Source: CAWAHD01 sp963781785
Lineage (GTDB): Bacteria > Planctomycetota > Planctomycetia > Isosphaerales > Isosphaeraceae
NCBI GenBank assembly: GCA_963781785.1
Contig: CAWAHD010000001.1
Location: 1,612,001 to 1,676,000 of the forward strand
DNA: 64,000 nucleotides
Reading direction: 5' to 3'
Part shown: in pieces, positions 37,521-48,828 of the stretch
Layout: the number at the start of each line of letters is the position of its first letter
How positions within the stretch are numbered: position 1 is the first letter of the stretch
Translations under genes and position numbers: made by a program
Notes under the pieces: generated by a model
Databases searched by the model: none
Told to the model about the DNA's origin: nothing
The model's input: only the letters and a program-made list of their open reading frames with translations

Positions 37521-38441
37521 TTACACGACCTCGCGCCGCAGGTGGGCGACGATCGACTCGCCGCGTCCCGACGCGTTGCCCTTGTTTGCCAGATACCCGG
37601 CCAGCGGGCGTGTCATGTGCGTCTTGAGCGTGAGGCGGGCCGGGACCTTGAGCCGCCGCCTCAGCCACGTCACCAGCTCGAGCTCGACGTGCTCCGGAAG
37701 TGATTCCGTCTCCATCGCCACGACAGTCAACCCCGCCCGCATCGCGACGCTCGTGATCGAGGACTGGCAAAAGTGGTGCAGGTGCCGCGGCAGATCGTAG
37801 GCACTCCAGGTCAAGCCGACGAGCGATCGAACCAGCGACCCGAAGTTCGGCACGCCGACCACGATTTCCCCCGTGGGCTTGAGGATCCGCCGGCACTCAG
37901 CCAGGATCCCGACGGGATCCGGCGTGTGCTCGAGCACGTGGTACAGGCTGATGCTGTCGAACATCGAGTCCGGGAAGTGCGCATCGTCCAGCATTCCGTG
38001 ATGGACCTTGAGCCCGAGTGACCGGGCTTTGTCGACAGCGGCCTCGCCCGGCTCGACCCCCTCGGCCTCCATTCCGAGCCGACCCATCGCCGCCACCATC
38101 TCCCCGAGCCCGCAGCCCACGTCGAGGTACTTGCCGCCCGGGACCACCAGCGCGTGATTGAGCCTGTCGCCCCGGTGCTTCACAGCCAGCAATCGCTCCA
38201 CGCTGGCCGCGTGCGGCACCGGGTCGGCGAAGACGTGGTAATCCGTCTGATAAAACGGTGAGAGCTCCTCCCAGGTCGGCTGAGGATTGATGAACGCATG
38301 TTCGCAGGCGCACTCGACGATTCGGATCGAGAGCGGCGGCGAGTCTCGATGACGGACATCCGTTCGCTTGATCTCGCGCGAATTCGCAGCCGGCGCTCCA
38401 CAGGCTGGACAGGTTGAGAGGTCGATCATGTACCGCTCCAT
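37521..38441 (-). CDS. class I SAM-dependent methyltransferase with N-terminal zinc site
   Basis: 306 residues from ATG 38441. The N-terminus holds CPACGAPAANSREIKR and later VECACEHAFINPQPTWEELS, a Cys pattern typical of the zinc-bearing sugar/lipid methyltransferases. Motif I is KYLDVGCGLGEMVAAMGRLG, followed by SLYHVLEHTPDPVGILAECR and EIVVGVPNFGSLVRSL, matching the Methyltransf_23 group. Such enzymes methylate polyketide sugars, quinones or surface glycans; the acceptor is unknown. No signal peptide; cytoplasmic. The CPBP protease gene lies upstream on the other strand, so the ~280 bases between them should hold divergent promoters. Confidence 0.8.
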   Translation of the reverse strand: MERYMIDLSTCPACGAPAANSREIKRTDVRHRDSPPLSIRIVECACEHAFINPQPTWEELSPFYQTDYHVFADPVPHAASVERLLAVKHRGDRLNHALVVPGGKYLDVGCGLGEMVAAMGRLGMEAEGVEPGEAAVDKARSLGLKVHHGMLDDAHFPDSMFDSISLYHVLEHTPDPVGILAECRRILKPTGEIVVGVPNFGSLVRSLVGLTWSAYDLPRHLHHFCQSSITSVAMRAGLTVVAMETESLPEHVELELVTWLRRRLKVPARLTLKTHMTRPLAGYLANKGNASGRGESIVAHLRREVV

Positions 38442-38723
38442 GACAATCGTCGCGCCGCGATTCGTGCGATCTGCCTGATGGCCCAGCGGAAACCCCGTCC
38501 CGCGGTCGCAAAACCTCAAGAGCGCACCCGCGGAAGCCAGTGTAACTCATTCGGAGCCCTGGAAACCTCACGGCCTCGCGACGAGCGGCCCTCACACCGA
38601 CCAACAACCTGGACTCGGTGGCCGGTTGGCGCCGCCAGAGGGTAAGATGGCAATCCACGATTCATCGTGCGCCTTCGGCACGATCACGCCAGCCTTCGCC
38701 GGTCTTGGGAGTTGAGCGGAACC

Positions 38724-39971
38724 ATGCCCTCCATCGGATCACCCGATATTCTCCTGGCGCTCGTCGGGCTCCTGATGATGTCTATGCTCGCCGCGGTCCT
38801 GTTCACGTGGTGCTGGTTGATCCTGTGCTTGTTCACAGCCCGGCCAATCCTGCCGGCAGGCCCCATGGTGCCCCGGCGACAGACGCCTTGGGGGTTCGGA
38901 TCAGTCGCGTTGGCGTTCGGCGTCTTCTATATCATAACTAGAGTTATATTAACTACTTACTCTATGGCGACAGGCCGCTTGCCGGTCAAGTCACTGGCGG
39001 CTTACTTCAATCTGATCGTTGCGGGTTCCCACAGGCCGACCCTGTTGCCGAGCGAACAGATGGCTTTGAGCGTCGTGCTGAACACAGTTTTGCTTGTCGT
39101 TCTGCCGCTTTTGCTGCGCTTGACCTGTGGTGCGCGGCTGCGTGATCTGGGAATCAGCTTCCAGGGTTGGCCACGTCAGGCCGCGCTCGGGTGCGCCGCC
39201 GGGTTGGCGGCAGCTCCGGTCGTCTATTTGATTCAATTCTCGGCGCTCAAGGTTTTCAAAAACCACGAGCACCCTCTTCAGAAGATGTTGATCAAGGAAT
39301 TCTCGACAGGCATCGCGGAGCTGGCGATCCTGTCGGCGGTGGTCGCGGCCCCGCTCCTCGAAGAACTGTTCTTTCGGGGCATCATCCAGAGCTGGCTGGT
39401 CCGTCTGGCCGATCGCTGGACTGATGCGACCGCGAAGCCCTCGCTGGAGGGTTGCGTCGGTGCACCCGCTCCGGCCCCATGGCACTCGCAGGCCAAGGAT
39501 GGATCGCCGCATTCCTGGGCAGCCGATTCGGGCGATTGTTCCGCACCACCAATGCCTGAAATGACTTGCGCGAACATCGATCTGGAGAAGGACACACAAT
39601 CCCAGAGCTTGACGGAGATCGACGACGCGAACCCGTATGCTCCCCCGGAGGCCCAGGATGGGAAACGATCAGCCGCTTGGGCGGCGATCTTCGCGACGTC
39701 GCTTCTGTTTGCCGTCGTCCATGGACCGCAGTGGCCGGCGCCCCTTGGACTTTTCGTCCTCGCACTGGTGATCGGCACCGTTTTCTACCGCACCGGAAGC
39801 TTGATAGCCGCGATCCTGATTCACGCAACATTCAACGGAATTAGCACCATCATGTTGATCGGCGGCGTCTTGGTTGCCCAGATCCACGAATCAAAAAAGC
39901 CGCCACTTCCACCCGTTCAGCCGGCCGCAGTGCATGCTTCGCCATCCATGGATTTCGATTGGATGCATTGA
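38724..39971 (+). CDS. CPBP-family intramembrane metalloprotease
   Basis: 415 residues from ATG 38724. Multiple hydrophobic helices from residue ~10. The Abi/CPBP motifs are in order: EELFFRGIIQSW (motif 1, Glu-Glu and Arg), FAVVHGPQWPAPL (motif 2, His), and HATFNGISTIML (motif 3, His and Asn). Together they form the metal-binding site that cuts membrane proteins or processes lipidated peptides. Between motifs 1 and 2 is an ~85-residue hydrophilic insert ending DDANPYAPPEAQDGKR, longer than usual and sharing the NPYAPP motif with the protein at 33080-33709. It acts in the cytoplasmic membrane. A regulatory role for the insert is a guess. Substrate unknown. Confidence 0.85.
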   Translation: MPSIGSPDILLALVGLLMMSMLAAVLFTWCWLILCLFTARPILPAGPMVPRRQTPWGFGSVALAFGVFYIITRVILTTYSMATGRLPVKSLAAYFNLIVAGSHRPTLLPSEQMALSVVLNTVLLVVLPLLLRLTCGARLRDLGISFQGWPRQAALGCAAGLAAAPVVYLIQFSALKVFKNHEHPLQKMLIKEFSTGIAELAILSAVVAAPLLEELFFRGIIQSWLVRLADRWTDATAKPSLEGCVGAPAPAPWHSQAKDGSPHSWAADSGDCSAPPMPEMTCANIDLEKDTQSQSLTEIDDANPYAPPEAQDGKRSAAWAAIFATSLLFAVVHGPQWPAPLGLFVLALVIGTVFYRTGSLIAAILIHATFNGISTIMLIGGVLVAQIHESKKPPLPPVQPAAVHASPSMDFDWMH

Positions 39972-40467
39972 ATCGTGGATCTGCATCGAATGTGCCGATG
40001 TGGTCCAAAATGAAATTTCACAGGAATTTTATGGACGGGCAGGGACGGGACTGCTAAAGTTTGGGTGGCGTCGTGCCCAGAGTCCAGGAATCGGCAACGA
40101 ATTGAATTTGAGAATCGCTTCCTGTCTCAATTCATGGCTTTGCCCGGGTCACCAAAATGTCGCGGGTGAAAGTTGAATGACGAGTTATCCGATGACATAG
40201 TGACTCCGTGTGGCAATGGTAGAGAGGCTGCCCGGGATCGTTCTGGTGCCGGGCCGGGCGTGCAGTCGCGAGGCGATCTGACCCAATGATTTGTTCCTTC
40301 GCGACGTGATCCGCGGGAATGAATGCCCAGAGAACCGCGGGTCAATAGCAGTCGCTAATGCCAGGACGGCCGTGCTGGGGGGAATTCGGGTTCCTCTTGG
40401 CCCAAGGGAATGGTGGAGCGTAGACCTGCTGTTTAGGTCGCGTTTCTCCTCGTGGGGGTAGTGTCCG
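39972..40467. other. intergenic region
   Basis: About 500 bases after the protease gene. No supported gene on either strand. It probably holds the promoter of the small ORF at 40468. Confidence 0.4.
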
Positions 40468-40665
40468 ATGAACGAATCGAAATCCAAGAAAATCGCACCT
40501 GTGAATGATGGTTTTGAGTGGGCCGGGGCCGTTGCCCGGGTCCGCCGTGGAGTGCGCTCCAGCCGCGCCGGCCGTCGCTCGGCCTTGCTCGGCATGCTGA
40601 CCGCCGCTTATGTCAACTCCAGCCGCGGCGGACGCATCAGTGATCGCACTGGCAGCGAGCGCTGA
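40468..40665 (+). CDS. small hypothetical ORF followed by a terminator
   Basis: 65 codons, MNESKSKKIAPVNDGFEWAG onward, basic, with no known family. The SD is weak (a G-run about 15 bases upstream). What supports it is the strong factor-independent terminator 80 bases downstream on the same strand (40747-40801), for which no other gene is upstream within 500 bases. It could be a small protein or an untranslated RNA transcribed through the region. Confidence 0.35.
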   Translation: MNESKSKKIAPVNDGFEWAGAVARVRRGVRSSRAGRRSALLGMLTAAYVNSSRGGRISDRTGSER

Positions 40666-40746
40666 ACGCGTTGATGAAAGCGCCAGGAGCCGCGACGACT
40701 TCTCGCACCAAGCAGCCAAACATACAGGACCGAGACTGAGTCAACA

Positions 40747-40801
40747 GGCTGGACCTCTCGCCGGGCACTCAACTGCCCGGCAAGAGCTCCAGCCTTTTTT
40801 T
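40747..40801 (+). terminator. rho-independent terminator
   Basis: Stem GGCTGGA (40747-40753) with TCCAGCC (40788-40794), an inner stem GCCGGGCA with TGCCCGGC, then seven T (40795-40801). Orientation is plus strand; there is no T-run on the other side, so it does not serve the convergent DUF1501 gene. Confidence 0.8.
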
Positions 40802-40805
40802 GGCC

Positions 40806-42271
<1,466 letters not shown>

Positions 42272-42294
<23 letters not shown>

Positions 42295-44613
42295 GGAGGT
42301 TCAAGATCACGCGGGCCACCGACATCCAGGCCGCGATCTCCGCCGGATCGATGCCCGCCGGAATCGGCTCGAGACCGGTCGAGAGCGCCTCGCGAAGAGC
42401 GGCGGGGACTGCCCTGAAGTGGTCGAGGTGCTGGTGCGCCAATCCGAGCAGGACTTTCACTTCCTGCGGCCGCGGCGACCGCGACAGGGCGAGGCGGAAC
42501 CCGCGTTCCAGGCGAGCATTGGGGTCGCTGCCTCCCTCGTGAATCAAGCGAACGGCGAACGCCCGCGCGGCCTCGACGTAGGTCGGGTCGTTCAAGAGGA
42601 CGAGCGCCTGCAGCGGCGTGTTCGATCTCGGCCGCTCCACAACGCATTCCTCGCGAGTCGACGCGTCGAAGGCCAGCAGGCTGGGATGGAGAAATGTACG
42701 CTGCCAGTAGGTGTACAGGCCCCGGCGATACTGGTTTTCTCCCTTGTCAGGCACATAGGTGCGCTTGGGGAAATTCAGGAAAACCCAGTAGCCGGGAGGC
42801 TGGTAGGGCTTGACGCTCGGGCCGCCGATCTTGTCGAACAGCAATCCGGCGACAGAAAGGGCGTTGTCCCGGACCAGCTCGGCGTCCAGGCGAAACCGGC
42901 TCTGCCGCGCCAGCCAGCGATTGCCGGGATCATGGAGACGCGTTTCCTCGGACGCATTCGACGACTGGCGGTACGTCTCTGAAGTGACCATCCGCTTGAT
43001 CATCTGCTTGACGTTCCAGCCGCCGTCCTGGAACTCGTAGGCCAGCCAGTCGAGCAGCTCGGGGTGAGTGGGCCAGGCGCCCTGCGATCCGAAGTCGTCG
43101 AGGGTTGTGACCAGCCCGCGGCCGAAATACGACTTCCATAGCCGGTTGACCATCACCCGGGCGGGCAGCGGATTGCTGGGGGAAGCCAGCCATCGTGCCA
43201 GGTCCAAACGCGAAGCCCGAGGGCCCTTGGCATCCAGGGACGGCAGCGCGCCGGGACGCCGGGCACCACAACCGGCCCCGATTCGCTCTGCCAGTTTCCA
43301 CGCGGCAGCACCCGCATCACGCGCGGCGGCATCGACACCGCAACCAGCGAGTTCGGGACCTCTGTCTTGAGCGCTTCGATCTGCCGATCCAGCGCCGCGA
43401 GCTTGGCGCTCTCTCTTGCCGACGGTTTCTTCATCGCTTTCAAGGCGGCTCGCTCGTCCTCGAGCTGCTTCAATCGTTTGGCCTGGTCAGGCGATGGGAA
43501 AAAAGTCGGCTCTTGCACCCCGACCGCCGTCTCCTTCACGTCGGCGAAGAAGGCCGCGAGGCTGTAGAACTCGCGTGTCGTGAACGGGTCGTACTTGTGA
43601 TCGTGGCATTCGGCGCAGCCCAGGGTGGTCCCGAGCCAGACGGTCGAAAGGTTTCGCACCCGGTCCGCCGAGTACTTGGCCATGTATTCCTTGGCTTGAG
43701 CGCCTCCTTCCTGGGTGGTCTGGAGCAGCCGGTTGTATCCCGAGGCAATGCGGCTCTCGGTGGTCGGGGCGGCCACCAGATCGCCGGCTACCTGTTCGAT
43801 CGTGAAACGGTCGAACGGGGTGTTGTCGTTGAATGCGCGGATCACGTAGTCGCGGAACAAGTAGAGATCGACGTGATTATCGCCGTGGTAGCCGGTCGTG
43901 TCGGCGTAGCGAACCAGGTCGAGCCAGAAGATCGCCATCCGTTCTCCGAAGTGAGGCGAGGCAAGAAGCCGGTCAACGAGCCGTTCATAGGCATACGGAC
44001 TGGTGTCGGCGGCAAATGCCTCGATCTCCCGCGGGGTGGGGGGCAAGCCGGTCAGGTCGAAGCTGAGCCGGCGGATCAAAGTCGCCCGGTCGGCTTCTGG
44101 CGTCGGTGCAAGCTGTTCGGCCGCCAGCCGGGTGCGGATATAGCGGTCGATCACGCCTTGCTCGTCGCGGCCGCCAGACGCCGCAGGCAGGGCCGGCCGC
44201 GCGACGGGAAGATAGGCCCAGTGCCCTTTCCACTGGGCTCCTTCCTCGATCCAGCGCTCGAAGAGGGCGATCTGTTCAGGTTTGAGCGGGCCGCCGCTTT
44301 TGGGAGGCGGCATCCGCAGTTCCGGATCGGTGGTCGTGATCCGCACATAAAGCTCGCTGTCGCCCTTCTTGCCCGGAGCCACGACGGTCGTGCCGTCCAC
44401 CGATCGAAACAAGCCGTCGCGGAGGTCCAGCCTGAGATCGGCTTTACGCTTGTTGTGATCCGGGCCGTGACATTGGTAACACGATTCCGAAAGGATCGGC
44501 CGGATCTGCCGGTTGAAATCGATGCGCGCCGGATCGCCGCCGCGCACCGCCGCAGGGTAGAAGAGCAGCAAAAGTCCCGCGAGCGAGAAGGGCGCCATTC
44601 CTGAGAGTCTCAT
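42272..44613 (-). CDS. Planctomycete cytochrome C / DUF1549 / DUF1553 protein, frameshifted
   Basis: ~780 residues from ATG 44613. MRLSGMAPFSLAGLLLLFYP then AAVRGGDP is a signal peptide. It has the PSCyt1 heme site PILSESCYQCHGPDHNKRKA (CxxCH), then the DUF1549 domain (about residues 170-380; VDRLLASPHFGERMAIFWLD and LFRDYVIRAFNDNTPFDRFT), then DUF1553 in the C-terminal third (LDLARWLASPSNPLPARVMV; NRLWKSYFGRGLVTTLDDFG). The frame changes near 43244-43251 in GGCAGCGCGCCGGG (one base lost or one GC gained). The proteins are thought to act as extracytoplasmic redox or degradation partners of DUF1501 proteins, the next gene. glgX is divergent on the other side, with 136 bases between. Confidence 0.9.
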
Positions 44614-44749
44614 CGTCGGCTCCTGTCTTATTTTCTGCCCAGGATATCCGGGTTTTCGGATTGTTTCAAACCGTCGCGGGACCGAGAATCGTCGTGACCG
44701 AGCTTTCGTCACGCCCGGACCGATCCCCCCCTCCTCGCCGAAGGCTCCC

Positions 44750-46875
44750 ATGGCAACAACGATCGAGCAGTCGAGTCTCGCTTCCGAAAGTGAGTTTACC
44801 TATCACGATCGCCTCTTGATCATCTCCCGGGGCAACCCGCTGCCGCCCGGGGCGTCCGTGACGCCGACCGGAATCAACTTCGTGCTGGTCTGCCGGCACG
44901 GCACCTCCGTCTGGCTCGTCCTCTCCGAGCCTTGCGACGGCGAAATCGCCGCCGAGATTCCGCTCGATCCGGTGCGTAACCGGACCGGCGACCACTGGCA
45001 CATCCGCGTCGAAGGACTACCCGAGACGTTCTGCTACGGATTCCGCGTCGACGGTCCCCACGACAACGGTCACCGATACGATCCCAGAATCATCCTCCAT
45101 GATCCGTATTCGCGAGCTCTTTCCTGCGGTCGTCCCTGGGGATCGCCGGGCAATCTGCCGCGCCGCTCGTTGATGACCGAATCCATGATCGACCGCGACC
45201 GCGTCGCCAGCCGCGCACTCCCCTGGAAGACACGATCATCTACGAGCTCCACGTCCGAGGATACACGATTCACCCGAGCTCGGGCGTGCGCCGGCCCGGA
45301 ACATACGCCGGCCTCGCCGAGAAGGCAGCCGAGCTGGCCGAGCTGGGTGTCACCGCGGTCGAGCTGCTCCCCGTCGACGAGTTTGACGAAAACGATTGCA
45401 CTTTCGTGAATCCATTGACCGGCGAGAGGCTCAAGAACTTCTGGGGTTACAACCCGATCGCCTTCTGCGCGCCCAAGGCGGCGTACGCCAGCAATCCCGA
45501 ACGATTCGCTCCGTGGCACGAGTTTTGCGCGATGGTCGACGCGTTTCACAAAGTCGGGCTGGAGGTCTATCTCGACGTCGTCTTCAACCATACGGCTGAG
45601 GGGGGTGCAGACGGTCCAACTTACAGTTTCCGCGGCATCGACAACACGCTCTTTTACATGCTGGATGAACGGAGCCGGTATCTGAACTATAGCGGCTGCG
45701 GCAATACGTTCAGCAGCGAACATCCCGTGGTGCGCAACTACGTGCTGGATTGCCTTCGAAACTGGGCTGTCGAGGGTCGGATCGACGGTTTTCGGTTCGA
45801 CCTTGCGTCGGTGCTCGGCCGCGACCGGCACGGCAACGTGCTCCTGGAGCCACCAGTCATCAACCGGATTTCCGAGGATTCACTGCTGCGCGACATCAAG
45901 CTGATTGCCGAGCCCTGGGACGCCGCCGGCCTCTACCAGGTCGGCACCTTTCCGGGGGCAGGCCGATGGTCCGACTGGAACGGTCATTATCGCGACGACG
46001 TCCGCCGGTTCTGGTGCGGTGATCCCGGCATGACCTCGGCCCTGGCAACCAGGATTTGCGGCAGCGACGACCTCTACCAGGGAAGGGGACCGCTCCATTC
46101 GATCAATTTCCTCTCCTGCCACGACGGCTTCACCCTCGAGGACCTGGTCTCGTACAACCAGAAACACAACGAGGCCAACGGCGAAGGGAACCGCGACGGC
46201 AACAACAGCAACTGGAGCTGGAATTGCGGGGCAGAAGGCCCCGTCGAGAATCCCGCCGTGAACCAGATCCGCAGGCAGCAGATCCGAAACCTGTTGGCCA
46301 CCCTCATGATTTCGCAAGGAGTGCCGATGATCCTGAGCGGTGACGAGTTCGAGCGCACCCAGCACGGCAATAATAACGCGTGGTGCCAGGACAATCCCAC
46401 CAGTTGGGTTGACTGGTCGCTGCGCGAGCGGCATGCCGATTTCCTGCGCTTCGTCCGGATGATGATCGCACTCCGGAAAGCACATCCCACGCTCAGGCGC
46501 CGGACGTTTTTCACCGGCCAGCGCACCGGCCAGCCGCCGGAAATCATCTGGCACGGAATCGAGCCGGCACAGCCCGACTTCTCTTACCAGAGCCATTCAC
46601 TCGCCTTCGCCCTCGACGGCCGGGGCTCCGACCGGCCCAACCTGATCGATCAGGACATCTACGTCGCGATGAACTCCTTCCACCTGCCGCTCGATTTCAA
46701 GGTTCCGTCTTCGCCGACCGGCCGCCCTTGGCGGCGCGTCGTCGATACGGCGCTCGAGTCACCGCAGGACATCGTTCCGGAAAACGAAGGACCACACGTC
46801 CCGGTCCTTCAAGTCTATCGCGTTCGGGCCCACTCCCTCATCATCCTCGTCACCGAACCCGATTTGCCTCCGTGA
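44750..46875 (+). CDS. glgX: glycogen debranching enzyme GlgX, frameshifted
   Basis: ~708 residues, normal for GlgX. The CBM48-like N-terminus (LPPGASVTPTGINFVLVCRH; WHIRVEGLPETFCYGFRVDG) precedes the GH13 barrel. The barrel has EDTIIYELHVRGYTIHPSSG, VYLDVVFNHTAEGG, RIDGFRFDLASVLGRD (nucleophile Asp), IKLIAEPWDAAG (acid Glu) and NFLSCHDGFTLEDLV. It cuts alpha-1,6 branches of glycogen. Frames A and B meet at about 45191-45215, in a GCGCG-rich stretch, where one base appears lost. An otherwise intact conserved gene makes a sequence error plausible. No other glg gene is in the window. The upstream gap is 136 bases to the divergent cytochrome gene. Confidence 0.9.
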
Positions 46876-47062
46876 GCGCCATCTTAAACATGCGGCGGCA
46901 GCACCGCCCAGCTGGCGGAATCTGGCCACGTGCATGCGCGGTCCACTCCATGGTTTCGGCGGCCAGCCAGAGCGTGGCGATCCGTTCCCACACGCCAACC
47001 CGGTGAATCGGCGAGTGCGCGCTCAGTGAGGGAAGGGGGGCGAACCATCCATTGAGGACGAG

Positions 47063-47135
47063 CTCCCCGACAAGGACTCGAACCTTGAACCTAGCGGTTA
47101 ACAGCCGCTCGCTCTACCGATTGAGCTATCGGGGA
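47063..47135 (-). tRNA. tRNA-Asn (GTT anticodon)
   Basis: 73 bases. On the minus strand the acceptor is TCCCCGA with TCGGGGA and discriminator G. The D arm is GCTCAATCGGTAGAGC, the anticodon loop CTGTTAA holds GTT, and the T arm is CAAGG-TTCGAGT-CCTTG. CCA is not encoded. No other RNA gene is adjacent. Confidence 0.95.
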
Positions 47136-47421
47136 AAAACAGCGCCGTCGAGCATACCGGTACGGTGTGCCGTTCTCAAGGGGACTCGATGCAATAGCGC
47201 AACGCTGGCCGATCGCAACTCGACCAGTCGGATCGCCCCAGGGCCGTGTCCGGCAAATAGGTATCCTTGGCGACAGGCTGACGCCCGGCAGTCGTTCACC
47301 AAGGCCGGGCGGCGAAGCCTTTCGTCGAACCGGATCTGCCTCAAGCTATGATGGAACCCGGACTTCCACCGAGAATCGCCGATGCCAAGTGGCGACCCAG
47401 AGTGGCCTCGGGCCGGCCGGA

Positions 47422-47586
47422 TCAGTCTTTGTGGCTTACCGCTTTCTCGTGCACCTTGATGGCCTCCTCGAGGAGACCGACGATCAAGGCGTTCAACGAA
47501 GCCTTGTCTTCCTTCGCCCAGCTTGCCAACTGCTCGTGCAGTACGGGGGGCATGCGAATCTGAAAATGAACCACGGTTTCAGGCAT
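47422..47586 (-). CDS. 54-residue ribbon-helix-helix DNA-binding protein
   Basis: The 55-codon frame from ATG 47586 has AGGAGGTGG six bases upstream, a near-perfect Shine-Dalgarno sequence. The product MPETVVHFQIRMPPVLHEQL then ASWAKEDKASLNALIVGLLE is an Arc/CopG-type fold: a beta strand (VVHFQIRMP) and two helices with the turn 'KEDKASLNALIVGLL'. Proteins of this size repress toxin-antitoxin or metabolic operons as dimers. No toxin gene is adjacent, so it could be a stand-alone regulator or an orphan antitoxin (HicB- or Arc-like). The strong SD and the clean family pattern make it real. Confidence 0.82.
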   Translation of the reverse strand: MPETVVHFQIRMPPVLHEQLASWAKEDKASLNALIVGLLEEAIKVHEKAVSHKD

Positions 47587-48124
47587 GGGACCACCTCCTC
47601 AATTCAAAAACGGGCCCCCGACCAACAATCAGTAGTCGGGTACTGACCCCAGCTTCGGTTGAAGCCGCCTCGGTGCATGCACTGTTATTGTACCCGACTT
47701 CTCGCGCCGCTTTCATTATTTTCTCTGAAAACCTACGGTTTGATAGCGTGCACATTGTGCGAACTCGTCAGTCTTTCCCGACCCGTTCCGTTCACTGGCT
47801 ATATTAAGCCGTTTGAGCCGTCAATATAAAGATGCCACGGGTGGATCTGGCAAACGGGTCGTCCACTCAAGGAGATACGGTTGGACGTAAGGTTGTTTAC
47901 GCGCCGGGAATCCGGACTTACAATCTCCGCGCTAGGGCGCCGTCAACCTTCGATTGACAGGTTGTTGGGCGCGACTCCCCGGCCTCCGGCCGTGGGTCCG
48001 CCCACCCCGTCCAGGGGGCGACCGAAGGTCTCCAATCCTCCGGCCCCCCAATCGAGGATTGACGGCCCATTCGGGCGGTGTCCGAGACCAAGGTTCAACG
48101 ACGTCATTGGAGGATCCGCTGGGC
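47587..48124. other. intergenic region, lower GC
   Basis: About 540 bases that are visibly AT-richer than the neighbours between 47690 and 47860. It should hold the promoters of the divergent RHH and GbsR genes. Direct and inverted fragments of 'CCTCCAATC' and 'GGAGGCCGGGG' are seen around 47970-48060, but no gene. Confidence 0.4.
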
Positions 48125-48670
48125 ATGCCCGGCCACGCGATGCCTGAGCCAACCCCCTCCTCGGATCCTCTGATCAGAGAATTCGTCGCACACTGGGGTC
48201 TGATGGCACGGACCTGGGGGATCAACTCGACCATGGGCGAGTTGTTCGCCCTCCTTTACATTACGGGAACGGATTGGACGGCCGAAGATCTTCGCCACTG
48301 GCTCGGCGTTTCTCGCGGCAATGTCAGCATGAACCTGCGCGAACTACTCGCCTGGGGGGTCGTCCACAAGGCTCGCCGCACGGGAGAGCGGCGCGAGCTG
48401 TTCCGGGCGGAGAGCGACGTGTGGACCTTGTTCTGCAAGATTCTGACCGAACGCAAGCGGCGGGAGCTGGATCCCAGCCTATCAGCCCTCGACCGTGCGT
48501 TTGACCAGGTCGTGGGTGACCCGGCCGCCCAGGACCTCCGCGCCCGGATCGACTCGCTCCGCAGTTTCTTCAGGCTGATCGATTCCCTGGCTGTCCGCCT
48601 GCTCTCGATTCCATCGGGAGACCTGGCTGAAATCGGCCGGCTCCTGGCCGAGGACGACGCGGGAGCGTGA
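48125..48670 (+). CDS. GbsR/MarR-family transcriptional regulator
   Basis: 181 residues. ATG 48125 is preferred because GGAGG lies ~11 bases upstream; ATG 48140 has none. The winged helix is WTAEDLRHWLGVSRGNVSMN then LRELLAWGVVHKARRTGERR. A C-terminal helical part (LRARIDSLRSFFRLIDSLAV) forms the dimer. GbsR-like proteins respond to small molecules such as choline and repress osmoprotectant or transport genes; the ligand here is unknown. Citrate synthase lies ~160 bases downstream on the same strand, but the gap suggests a separate promoter. Confidence 0.82.
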   Translation: MPGHAMPEPTPSSDPLIREFVAHWGLMARTWGINSTMGELFALLYITGTDWTAEDLRHWLGVSRGNVSMNLRELLAWGVVHKARRTGERRELFRAESDVWTLFCKILTERKRRELDPSLSALDRAFDQVVGDPAAQDLRARIDSLRSFFRLIDSLAVRLLSIPSGDLAEIGRLLAEDDAGA

Positions 48671-48828
48671 GCGATCGAGGCGCTTGCGGGCCGCGCGGGT
48701 GAAGCAGTCTGCTGTGAACGTTGCGGGCCGCACCGCCATCGGAATTGGGGTCAAGTCATGGAACACAGCGGTCGAATCGTCTAAAATGAACCGAGAAGCA
48801 AGGTGTCTTCATTGTGTGGAGTTGGCTT

